DNA of 64,000 nucleotides, taken from positions 16,257 to 80,256 of the forward strand of contig DCWN01000025.1 of the NCBI GenBank assembly GCA_002328835.1, read 5' to 3'. How positions within the stretch are numbered: the stretch's first letter is position 1; every line of letters starts with the position of its first letter. The translations under genes and the position numbers were made by a program. The stretch comes from Acidobacteria bacterium UBA2161. Its GTDB lineage: Bacteria; Acidobacteriota; Vicinamibacteria; Vicinamibacterales; UBA823. Below the pieces are notes generated by a model. It was not told the DNA's origin, ran no database searches, and saw nothing but the letters and a program-made list of their open reading frames with translations. This document shows, piece by piece, positions 9,042 through 16,792 of the stretch.

Positions 9042-9644
9042 ATGAAGCGAGCAGTCTGGATCGTGGCTTTGGTGCTCGGCGTCACGGCTCTGGGAGCCGG
9101 CGTGTGGGCGCAGACCTCCGGGACGTCGGCCACGCCATGGCTGCACGTGCGGGTGATGGAAGATGGTGACGACTCGGCCAACGTCAACGTGAATCTGCCG
9201 CTGACCGCGGTGGAGGCGGTCGTGGCGATGATGCCCGAGCGGGTGATGGACCGCGGGCGGATCCGGCTGAGCCGGGATCAGGAGCTCTCGGTCAGCGACC
9301 TGCGGTCGGTCTGGGAGGCCGTGCGCGCGACCGGCGACGGCGAGTTCGTCTCGATCGAGCGCGATGACCGCCAGGGGCGTGTCGCGTTGAGCGGCGACGT
9401 CATTCAGATTCAGTTCGAGGAGCGTGAGGACGACGACTCCAGCGACGACGACAGCAGCGATGACCGGCGCAGCGTCCGCGCGGAGATTCCGGTCGCGGTC
9501 GTCGATGCGCTGTTGTCGGGCGACGACGACGTCCTCGACCTCGTCGGTGCGCTGGAGCAGCTCAAGGAGATCCGCGGCGACCTGGTGCGGGTGACCAACG
9601 GCGACGAGCGCGTTCGCGTCTGGATCGACGACGAGCAGAGTTAG
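9042..9644 (+). CDS. Secreted acidic protein with two related domains, unknown function
   Basis: 200 aa. ATG 9042 follows GGGGGAGG and opens a clear signal peptide (MKRAVWIVALVLGVTALGAG). The mature protein has two similar halves joined by an Asp/Ser linker (EEREDDDSSDDDSSDD). The first half begins VNVNLPLTAVEAVVAMMPE and ends GEFVSIERDDRQGRVAL; the second begins RAEIPVAVVDALLSGDD and ends GDLVRVTNGDERVRVWID. This strand-helix-helix-strand pattern suggests an internal duplication. I recognise no named family. It converges on the DUF4097-type gene and both share the terminator at 9709. Confidence 0.7.
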   Translation: MKRAVWIVALVLGVTALGAGVWAQTSGTSATPWLHVRVMEDGDDSANVNVNLPLTAVEAVVAMMPERVMDRGRIRLSRDQELSVSDLRSVWEAVRATGDGEFVSIERDDRQGRVALSGDVIQIQFEEREDDDSSDDDSSDDRRSVRAEIPVAVVDALLSGDDDVLDLVGALEQLKEIRGDLVRVTNGDERVRVWIDDEQS

Positions 9645-9708
9645 CAGCTAGCGCGCGTCCGCTCGGTCCCTCCTCCGAGCGTTGCTCAGACGTCGGCCGT
9701 ACAGACGA

Positions 9709-9747
9709 AAGGGGTGGCGAGTCGATCGCCACCCCTTCTTCTTTGTA
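9709..9747. terminator. Bidirectional rho-independent terminator
   Basis: A perfect 12-bp stem (AAGGGGTGGCGA at 9709-9720 with its complement at 9726-9737) encloses a 5-base loop and is followed by a T-rich tail (cttctttgtactt). The complementary side also starts with A-rich sequence, so it can end both the plus-strand gene finishing at 9644 and the minus-strand gene finishing at 9775. Confidence 0.85.
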
Positions 9748-9774
9748 CTTGCCCGGCCGCGGTCAGCGGCCCGC

Positions 9775-10617
9775 CTACGGGATGGACCGGAGCCGGACCC
9801 GTCCCCTGTCCGATTCGATCAGCAACTCCGGGCCCCCGCCGTTGATCGTGCCGCGGAAGTCTCGCCCGTCCATCGACTGCATCGTCACCGGAAAGTCACT
9901 TTCGAATTCGGCGCGCCGTGACAAGTCGGCGATGAGGGTCAACGCCTGATTCTCGGAGAGGTCGATCTCGAGGTCGCCGCGGTCGATCTCGATCCGCGAG
10001 TCATCGTCGATCGTCACGTTCCGCATCGTGATGTCGGCGCGGTCAGCTTCGAGATCAATCAAGCCCGACAGGCCTTCCACGCGTGAACTGTCGCCGCGGT
10101 CGATCACGATCTGGACGCGTCCGCTCAGGTCGCGCAGCATCGCCTCGCCCCGGTCGGTTTCGATGTCGAGGTCACCTTCGAAGCCCGAGATCGTCGCCGG
10201 GCCTCGATCCGACTCGGCCACGAGCCGGATCTGGCGGGGCGCGCTGATCTCGAAGTGGATGAACGGGATGCTGCGCGAGTTGTCGTTCCAGCGGTCTTCC
10301 CGGTACGGCACGTCCGAGTAGTCGGGCTCGATCCGCACCGACGATCCGCTACCCGACACGTCGATCCGTGTCGCCTCGACGGCTCGCCGCGCGTAGTCGG
10401 CGCTGACGTTCTGCGGCGCCTCGATCCGGGCGCGGATCTCGACTTCCTCGCGATCCCATGCCGTCAGCTGCAAGCTGCCCTTGTTGGCCTCGACCGAGAG
10501 GCGTCCGCCCGAGTCCAACTGGACCGTCTGCTCGAACACCCGGTTCTGGGCCATCGCGCCCAGCGGCAGCAGCAGTCCGCAGGCGACGGCCGCGGCCGTC
10601 ATACGCACACGAAGCAT
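9775..10617 (-). CDS. DUF4097-like secreted beta-helix protein
   Basis: 280 aa. ATG 10617 follows GGAGG and starts a signal peptide (VRMTAAAVACGLLLPLGAMA). The body has short repeated beta-strand units of the kind seen in DUF4097 proteins: GSLQLTAWDREEVEIRA, then repeating 'DRG' turns (ESDRGPATISGFEGDLDIE, TDRGEAMLRDLSG, DRGDSSRVEGLSG, DRADITMRNV, DRGDLEIDL, ESDRGRVRLRSIP). The spacing fits a right-handed beta-helix or solenoid in the periplasm. Members are often cell-surface or envelope-stress related; no enzyme motif is visible. Function unknown. Confidence 0.78.
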   Translation of the reverse strand: MLRVRMTAAAVACGLLLPLGAMAQNRVFEQTVQLDSGGRLSVEANKGSLQLTAWDREEVEIRARIEAPQNVSADYARRAVEATRIDVSGSGSSVRIEPDYSDVPYREDRWNDNSRSIPFIHFEISAPRQIRLVAESDRGPATISGFEGDLDIETDRGEAMLRDLSGRVQIVIDRGDSSRVEGLSGLIDLEADRADITMRNVTIDDDSRIEIDRGDLEIDLSENQALTLIADLSRRAEFESDFPVTMQSMDGRDFRGTINGGGPELLIESDRGRVRLRSIP

Positions 10618-10856
10618 GGCAAACCTCCAAATAGCGCCCCGCGGGCTGGCGGGGTCCCTGTTGAGCTTAGACGGAAACCCGGCCGGGGAAGGTTGCAGCG
10701 GGCTGCCGACGGCCCGGACGGCGGGTTCGAGCCCCGGCGCCCGCCTTGCAAAATCGGGAACGGCGCTCTAGCCTCATCCGTCATGGGGGAGAACTCTGGA
10801 CCGGCCTCGGCGGCCGGGGCACGGTAGACAGTCATCGACGTCGATCCCCAACGGCT

Positions 10857-11549
10857 GCTGACATCGAAACGGGCGATGATCTCGGTGTCGGGTTCAACGT
10901 TGGCGTGCTGCTCAGGCCGAACGACATGGTGAGGATCGGTGGGGTATTTCGCCGCGGGCCGCGATTTGGTATGAGCACGGCGTGGTCTCTCAAGCCCTCC
11001 GCTCCGATTCCCGAGCAGGGTGGCTTCCGGCCGCCGCCTACACTGGACGAAGACCCACTGCTCCCCTGCGGGGGCGCGCGGAGCCCTCAGTGCGGACAGT
11101 TCCGTGTACCCGACGGGTTTGGCGTCGGCGTCGGTATCCTGCCAATGACCAATCTCAGCATCGCCGTCGACTACCTCAGGGTCCGCTACTCCCAGATGAC
11201 CGATAACCTTGGGGAAACCGTGCGTGAGAACTCTCGCGTGGAAACCGGCGATTCCAATCAGATTCATGTCGGTCTCGAGTATGGCTATCTGGGATGGCAG
11301 AACCCGATCCTCCTACGTGCGGGCGCGTGGTACGATTCGGACCACAAGTTTCAAGTGCCGGCAGGTCAGCCCACCGAGGATCAACTCCTTCGAGAGGCGA
11401 CCGTTTTTCGTCCGGGCTCTAACGAATTTCACTATTCGTTCGGCGCAGGTGTCATCATCCAGGAGTGGATTCTGCTCGACGCGGCAATGGATATCTCGGA
11501 ATTGGTCACGACAGCCACCGCCTCGCTGACGATTCGTTTCGGGTCCTAG
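10857..11549 (+). pseudogene. OmpP1/FadL-type outer membrane transporter, 3' remnant
   Basis: About 230 codons match the C-terminal half of FadL-type outer membrane porins: IETGDDLGVGFNVGVLLRP, PDGFGVGVGILPMTNLSIAVDY, GLEYGYLGWQNPILLRAGAWYDSD and a closing beta-strand AMDISELVTTATASLTIRF ending in an aromatic-type motif. The N-terminal half, including signal peptide and plug, is absent, and no ribosome site plus start is seen at the break near 10857. Base use is less GC-biased than in neighbours. It is probably a truncated gene left by a deletion or rearrangement. It could still be translated as a fragment but would not make a barrel. Confidence 0.65.
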
Positions 11550-11590
11550 TCCACCCCATCAAACGGTTGATCGTTCGCCACACTCTTCCG

Positions 11591-13234
11591 ATGGTGCGAC
11601 CTGTCGGTCTACCGAGATGGATTCGCGTTGCTTGCTGCTCGCTCCTGTGTGTGGCCGGGGTAGGCGCTGCGAGTGTTGCGGCGCAGGCGCCGCGGCTGGT
11701 CGTCGTCCTGGTCATCGATCAATTTCGGGCCGACTACATCGAGACCTACGGCTCGCGCTGGACCGGCGGGCTGCGCCGGCTTCTCGATGAGGGCGCCTGG
11801 TTCACCGAGGCGGCCTACCCGTACCACAGCACGGTGACGTGCGCCGGCCACTCGACGATCTCGACCGGCAACTTCCCGGCGACCCACGGCATGATCGCCA
11901 ATAGCTGGTGGGATCGTGACACCGAACGCCGGGTGCGCTGCACCTTCGATCCCGAGACACCGGCCGTGAGCTATAGCGCCACCAACGTGGAGCGCGAGGG
12001 TGAGAGCGGTCACCGGTTCCTCGTGCCGACCTTGCCCGACGAGATGCGGACGCAGCTCGACGGCGTGCGGGTCGCCACGTTCTCGCTGAAGGAGCGCTCC
12101 GCGATTGGACTCGCGGGCCAGCGAGCCGACGCGCTGCTCTGGCTCGGCGGCGACGGCTCGTGGCTGACATCACGCGCGTTCAGCCCGACCCCGGTCACGT
12201 TTCTCGCCGACGTGTTGCGCGCGGACCCGCTGTCCGACGCCGTCGGCCAGGCCTGGGAGCGCGTGGGAGAGGTCGAGACCTACCTCCACGCCGATGATGC
12301 CGAGGGTGAGCGACCGCCCGCGGAGTGGGCCCGGACGTTTCCTCACCCGCTCAGCGGCGCGGCCGGCGCCGAGCCCCCCCCGTTCCTCGAACGCTGGAAG
12401 ACGAGCCCCTGGTCCGATGCCTACCTGGGGACGTTGGGCCGCGCGGCCATCGACTCGCTCGCGCTCGGCCAGCGCGACAGCGTCGACTATCTCGGTATCG
12501 GGTTCTCGGCTCTGGACCTGGTGGGCCATCGCTTCGGCCCGCGCAGCCACGAGGTGCAGGACCTCCTGCGGCGGCTCGATCGGACGATCGGTGAGCTGCT
12601 CGACGCGCTCGACCGCGAGGTGGGTGCGGGCCGTTACGTCGTTGCGCTGTCGGCGGACCACGGCGTCTCGCCGATTCCGGAGCAGATGCAGGCGGAAGGT
12701 TTCGACGCCGGCCGGGTGCTGATGCGGCCGATCGGCGCACGGTTGGAAGCGGTGCTGGAGCTTCGGTTCGGTCCGGGGCCTCACGTGGCCGCCGTGACTG
12801 CGGGCGGCGTCTACTTCGCGCCCGGCCTCTACGATCGATTGACGGCGTATCCGACGGCCCTCGACGCCACGATCGCCGCGCTGGCCGGGAGCCCCGGTGT
12901 TGGCAAGGTCTTCCGCCGCGAGGCGCTGATGAACGGCACGCCGGCCGATCCCGACGCACGCGCCGTGGCGTTGAGTTTCCATCCCGATCGCAGTGGCGAT
13001 CTGCTGTTCACGCAGAAGCCATACTGGATGAGCGGCGTCGCGGCGTCGCACGGGACTTCGAATCGCTACGACCAAGAGGTGCCGGTCGTCCTCTACGGCG
13101 CCGGGGTCCGACCGGGCCGGTACCGCGGTGAGGTCACGCCGGCCGATATCGCCCCGACCCTCGGCCGGATGATCGGTGTGACCCTGCCGCGCCCGGACGG
13201 CCGCGTGCTCACCGAAGCCCTGGCCCCCCGGTAG
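11591..13234 (+). CDS. PafA-like alkaline phosphatase superfamily enzyme, secreted
   Basis: 547 aa. ATG 11591 begins a signal peptide (RWIRVACCSLLCVAGVGAASV). The core has the metal-site Asp in VVVLVIDQFRADYIE, the Thr nucleophile region YHSTVTCAGHSTISTGN (PafA-type phosphatases use Thr in this motif), the NSWWDRD segment, LDLVGHRFGP and ALSADHGVSPIPEQM, which supply the second zinc site. The family hydrolyses phosphate mono- or diesters in the periplasm and releases phosphate. The end, AVASHGTSNRYDQEVPVVLYG, carries another metal His. It starts 42 bp after the FadL remnant and is followed 8 bp later by the M48 gene. Confidence 0.9.
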   Translation: MVRPVGLPRWIRVACCSLLCVAGVGAASVAAQAPRLVVVLVIDQFRADYIETYGSRWTGGLRRLLDEGAWFTEAAYPYHSTVTCAGHSTISTGNFPATHGMIANSWWDRDTERRVRCTFDPETPAVSYSATNVEREGESGHRFLVPTLPDEMRTQLDGVRVATFSLKERSAIGLAGQRADALLWLGGDGSWLTSRAFSPTPVTFLADVLRADPLSDAVGQAWERVGEVETYLHADDAEGERPPAEWARTFPHPLSGAAGAEPPPFLERWKTSPWSDAYLGTLGRAAIDSLALGQRDSVDYLGIGFSALDLVGHRFGPRSHEVQDLLRRLDRTIGELLDALDREVGAGRYVVALSADHGVSPIPEQMQAEGFDAGRVLMRPIGARLEAVLELRFGPGPHVAAVTAGGVYFAPGLYDRLTAYPTALDATIAALAGSPGVGKVFRREALMNGTPADPDARAVALSFHPDRSGDLLFTQKPYWMSGVAASHGTSNRYDQEVPVVLYGAGVRPGRYRGEVTPADIAPTLGRMIGVTLPRPDGRVLTEALAPR

Positions 13235-13242
13235 TCGTTCCG

Positions 13243-14484
13243 ATGAACACCTACGCGATCATCATTCTCGTCGCGCTCGTGGGGGAGTTCCTCCTATCGC
13301 TGACCGCGGGCTTGCTGAACGTACGCGCGATGTCGGTCGAAGTGCCTGACGAATTCCGCGGGGTGTACGACGCCGAGCGCTACGCCAAGTCGCAGGACTA
13401 CACGCGGGTTCGCACCCGCTTCGAACTGGTGCAGGGCACGGCGCAGCTGGCGGTGCTGCTGGCGTTCTGGCGACTCGGGGGCTTCGGGTGGCTCGACGGC
13501 GCGGTGCGCGCCCAGGGACTCGGGCCGATCGGCTCGGGCCTGCTGTTCGTCGCCGCGCTGATCGCCGCGTCGATTGTGCTGGGCTTGCCGTTCCGGTTGT
13601 ACTCGACCTTCGTCATCGAGGAGCGGTTCGGCTTCAACCGGACGACGATGGCGACGTTCTGGGCCGACCGGGCGAAGGCGCTCGCCCTGACCGTGGTCCT
13701 GGGCGGGGCGCTGCTGAGTGCGATTCTCTTCTTCTTCGGCTGGGCCGGCGGTCAGGCGTGGCTCTGGTGCTGGGCTCTTGCGACCGCGTTCATGTTGGTG
13801 ACCCAGTTCATTGCGCCGACCTGGATCATGCCGCTGTTCAACACCTTCTCGCCGCTGGGCGAAGGGGACCTGCGGGACGCGATTCTGGGCTACGCGCGGT
13901 CGGTCGCCTTTCCGCTCGACGGCGTCTTCGTCATCGACGGGTCGCGCCGATCGTCGAAGGCCAACGCGTTCTTCACGGGATTCGGCCGCCACAAGCGGAT
14001 CGCGCTCTTCGATACGCTGATCGATCAGCAGTCGGTCGAGGAACTGGTCGCCGTCGTGGCCCACGAGGTCGGCCACTACAAGCGGCGGCACGTGCTCGAG
14101 CGCCTCGTGCTCGCGACGGTGCACACCGGCGCGATGTTCTGGTTGCTCTCGGTGTTTCTCGAGCAACCCGCCCTGTTCGCGGCGTTCGGTGTCGCCGAGC
14201 CGTCGGTCTACGGTGGGCTGGTCTTCTTCGGCCTCCTGTTCGCGCCGATCGAGTTGCTGCTGTCGATCGCCGTCAAGGCGCGCTCACGGCAAAACGAGTT
14301 CGAGGCCGACGAGTTCGCGGTGCGGACGACTGGCAGCGCCGGCGCGCTGGTGTCGGCGCTGAAGACGCTGTCGGTCGAGCGATTGGCCAACCTGACGCCG
14401 CATCGGCTGAGTGTCGTGCTCGACTATTCGCACCCGCCGCTCCTCGGACGGATCGCGGCGATGCGGGCAGTCGAGGCCCGTTAG
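13243..14484 (+). CDS. M48 family metalloprotease (Ste24/CAAX protease 1-like)
   Basis: 413 aa integral membrane protease. Several helices precede the zinc motif: IIILVALVGEFLLSLTAG, LLFVAALIAASIVLGLPF, FVIEERFGFNRTTMATFW (a Ste24 hallmark) and LALTVVLGGALLSAILFFF. The active site is VVAHEVGHYK (HExxH), and the third ligand Glu lies in QNEFEADEFA. Ste24-type enzymes cleave membrane-associated peptides; in bacteria they act in membrane protein quality control. Length and order match the family. The start lies only 8 bp after the previous stop. Confidence 0.93.
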   Translation: MNTYAIIILVALVGEFLLSLTAGLLNVRAMSVEVPDEFRGVYDAERYAKSQDYTRVRTRFELVQGTAQLAVLLAFWRLGGFGWLDGAVRAQGLGPIGSGLLFVAALIAASIVLGLPFRLYSTFVIEERFGFNRTTMATFWADRAKALALTVVLGGALLSAILFFFGWAGGQAWLWCWALATAFMLVTQFIAPTWIMPLFNTFSPLGEGDLRDAILGYARSVAFPLDGVFVIDGSRRSSKANAFFTGFGRHKRIALFDTLIDQQSVEELVAVVAHEVGHYKRRHVLERLVLATVHTGAMFWLLSVFLEQPALFAAFGVAEPSVYGGLVFFGLLFAPIELLLSIAVKARSRQNEFEADEFAVRTTGSAGALVSALKTLSVERLANLTPHRLSVVLDYSHPPLLGRIAAMRAVEAR

Positions 14485-14506
14485 TTCGTCCATCCGGGAG
14501 GCAGGT

Positions 14507-16189
14507 GTGGAAGCTTCGCGCTCGGCATCATCCGTCGTGTCAGCATCGCCATCGGCCAGGGCGTGCGTCCTCGGCCTCGTCGCCGTGTTCGGCCTCGGTT
14601 TGGCGGCGTGTCAGCCGCCGGGCCATGCCGGCGGCGGCGGCATCGCAGCCGAGTCGCTGATGGAGCATATCCGCGTCCTGGCGTCGGACGAGTTCGAGGG
14701 CCGAGCCCCGGGGTCCGCCGGCGAGTCCCGGACGGTCGCCTACCTGACCGACCAGTTCCAGCAGCTCGGGCTCGGGCCCGGCAATCCGGACGGTACCTAC
14801 GTGCAGGCGGTGCCGTTGGTGGGGATCACGCCGCGGCCGAACGGCGGTCTGGAGATCGCCGGCGGCGGCGACGCCGCGACGCTCGAGCCGGGCGCCGACT
14901 ACGTGGCCTACACGAAGCGCGTCGTCGACGAGATCGATCTCGAGGGCGAGTTCGTCTTCGTCGGCTACGGCGCAGTTGCGCCGGAGTACGACTGGGACGA
15001 CTTCAAGGACACCGATGTCAGCGGCAAGGTGCTGTTGATGCTGGTGAACGACCCGCCAGGCTCCGACATCTTCGGCGGCCAGGCGATGACCTACTACGGA
15101 CGCTGGACCTACAAGTTCGAGATCGCGGCAGCGCGCGGCGCGGCCGGCGCGCTAGTGATCCACGAGACCGAGCCGGCGGGCTATCCCTGGGAGGTGATCG
15201 GCAGCAGCCCCTACGGCGAGCAGTTCGACCTGGTCACCGAGGATCGCAACATGGGCCGAGCGCGTGTCGAAGGCTGGATCCAGCGGGACGCGACGGCACG
15301 GCTGTTCGAGATGGCCGGCCTCGATTTCGACGAGGCGAAGCGCGCCGCCACACAGCGCGACTTCGAGCCGATCGCGCTTGATCTTACGGCGCGGACGACA
15401 ATCGTCAACACCTTGCGAACGGTCGATTCACAAAACGTCGTCGCCCGGCTCGAGGGGACGGGCGCGCCCGACGAGAGCGTCTTCTACGTCGCCCACTGGG
15501 ACCACCTGGGCCGCGACGCGGGACTCGAAGGCGACCAGATCTTCAACGGCGCGGCCGACAACGCGTCCGGCACGGCGGGGTTGCTGGAGATCGCCGGTGC
15601 GTTCGCCCGGGCGGGCGCGCCGCAGCGCAGCGTCGTCTTTCTGGCCGTGACCGCCGAAGAGCAGGGGCTGCTGGGTTCGCGCTACTACGCGGGACAGCCG
15701 CTCTACCCGACGGCGCAGACCGTGGCGGCGATCAACATGGACGTCCTGAACCTGCTCGGGCGGACGCGTGACGTGACGGTGGTCGGGATGGGCCAGTCGA
15801 GCCTGGACGACCTAGCGGCGCGGCTCGCGCGGGACCGGGCGCGGGTACTGCGGCCGGATCCGGAGCCCGAGAAGGGCTTCTACTACCGCTCGGACCACTT
15901 CGAGTTCGCCAAGGTCGGCGTCCCGGCCTTCAATCCGGATGGCGGCGTCGAGTTTCTGAGCGAGGACAAAGAGGAAGGCTACGGCCTCCGGATGCGCGAG
16001 CAGTACACCGCCGAGGATTATCACCAGGTGTCGGACGAGGTGAAGGACTACTGGGATCTCTCGGGCGCCGTGGACGATCTGGACCTGTTCTTCGAGATGG
16101 GCCGCGAGCTGGCGAACAGCGAAGCGTGGCCCGAGTGGAGTGCGTCGAGTGAGTTCAGGGCGATCCGGGAGCGGGATCGCCAGGACTGA
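14507..16189 (+). CDS. M28 family metallopeptidase, lipoprotein
   Basis: 560 aa. GTG 14507 follows GGGAGG; the leader ends in LGLAACQPPG, a lipobox, so the enzyme is probably membrane-anchored outside the cytoplasm. A PA-type insert occupies about residues 120-270. The M28 zinc residues are visible: VAHWDHLG (His), NGAADNASGTAG (bridging Asp), AVTAEEQGLLGS (general base Glu and Glu ligand), INMDVLN (Asp) and YRSDHFEFAK (His). Such enzymes are aminopeptidases acting on extracellular peptides. A second M28 peptidase lies at 56618-58177. Confidence 0.9.
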   Translation: MEASRSASSVVSASPSARACVLGLVAVFGLGLAACQPPGHAGGGGIAAESLMEHIRVLASDEFEGRAPGSAGESRTVAYLTDQFQQLGLGPGNPDGTYVQAVPLVGITPRPNGGLEIAGGGDAATLEPGADYVAYTKRVVDEIDLEGEFVFVGYGAVAPEYDWDDFKDTDVSGKVLLMLVNDPPGSDIFGGQAMTYYGRWTYKFEIAAARGAAGALVIHETEPAGYPWEVIGSSPYGEQFDLVTEDRNMGRARVEGWIQRDATARLFEMAGLDFDEAKRAATQRDFEPIALDLTARTTIVNTLRTVDSQNVVARLEGTGAPDESVFYVAHWDHLGRDAGLEGDQIFNGAADNASGTAGLLEIAGAFARAGAPQRSVVFLAVTAEEQGLLGSRYYAGQPLYPTAQTVAAINMDVLNLLGRTRDVTVVGMGQSSLDDLAARLARDRARVLRPDPEPEKGFYYRSDHFEFAKVGVPAFNPDGGVEFLSEDKEEGYGLRMREQYTAEDYHQVSDEVKDYWDLSGAVDDLDLFFEMGRELANSEAWPEWSASSEFRAIRERDRQD

Positions 16190-16222
16190 GGACTGAGGAC
16201 CGAGGGCTGAGGCCAGCCGGAG

Positions 16223-16384
16223 GTGACGCTGAGCGGCGACACGGCCTGGATCACCTACTACTGGACCGATTCGGGCATCGGGGCGGACGGCCGGTTCACC
16301 AGCCGGGGGAAGTCGACGCGGATCTTCGTGTGCGAGAAGGGCCGCTGGCTCTGCATCCACGGGCATTACACAGCCGTCGAGTAG
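16223..16384 (+). pseudogene. SnoaL/DUF4440-type NTF2-like domain, C-terminal fragment
   Basis: A 54-codon open stretch ends in TAG at 16382 and reads VTLSGDTAWITYYWTDSG, then GRFTSRGKSTRIFV and GRWLCIHGHYTAVE. These are the last strands of an NTF2-like (DUF4440/SnoaL) domain, where the strand TRIFV..GRWLCIHGHYT is the usual ending. The N-terminal half is missing and no start signal is present, so it is a leftover fragment. The following 200 bases (16385-16583) show no recognisable feature before the repeat at 16584. Confidence 0.65.
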
Positions 16385-16583
16385 GTCGGGCAGTCGCAGA
16401 ACCGATCCCATGGCCGGGCTCGGGGCGAGGGCGCCGGGCTCAGACAGTCCTCGCACGCCGGCGGCAGACCGTCGGGCGTCATCCGGAGAGCAACTGGCCG
16501 CCAACGCGCTGTGGAACTCGCAGGCGCCCTCATCCCCTGCGCCCGAACCGAGAGCCGACCGGGCCACCACCCACTGGGACTTT

Positions 16584-16770
16584 GGCGCGAGGGTGGGCGT
16601 TGCGGTAGTCGATCCCTTTTGTTGGGAGGCGGCCGCCCAGGTGGTCGACCAGGGAGACAGACTCTGCAAGAGCTTGATGGCCAACCCGTGGCTCACACCG
16701 TTGGAGCGTCGTGATTCGCCTGTCGGTCGGCCGCCGACGGGATCGACGGCGCAATGCCCAGTCTCGCGCC
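16584..16770. mobile_element. MITE-like element, copy A
   Basis: A 187-bp non-coding element with imperfect terminal inverted repeats of about 40-45 bp. The left arm starts GGCGCGAGGGTGGGCGTTGC and continues through GTCGATCCC to GGCGGCCGCC. The right arm, read on the other strand, starts GGCGCGAGACTGGGCATTGC and continues GTCGATCCC to GGCGGCCG. A second copy with the same arms lies at 28519-28700. No transposase is encoded, so this is a non-autonomous element by structure. It sits just after the stop of the minus-strand ThDP gene. Confidence 0.7.
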
Positions 16771-16792
16771 TGGCACTAGGGCGAAGAGAGAC

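Noticed and set aside
10720..10750. GGTTCGAGCCCCGGCGCCCGCC looks like a tRNA T-arm and acceptor end
   Set aside because: No matching 5' acceptor strand, D-arm or anticodon arm could be laid out upstream, and no CCA follows; treated as chance or at best a remnant.
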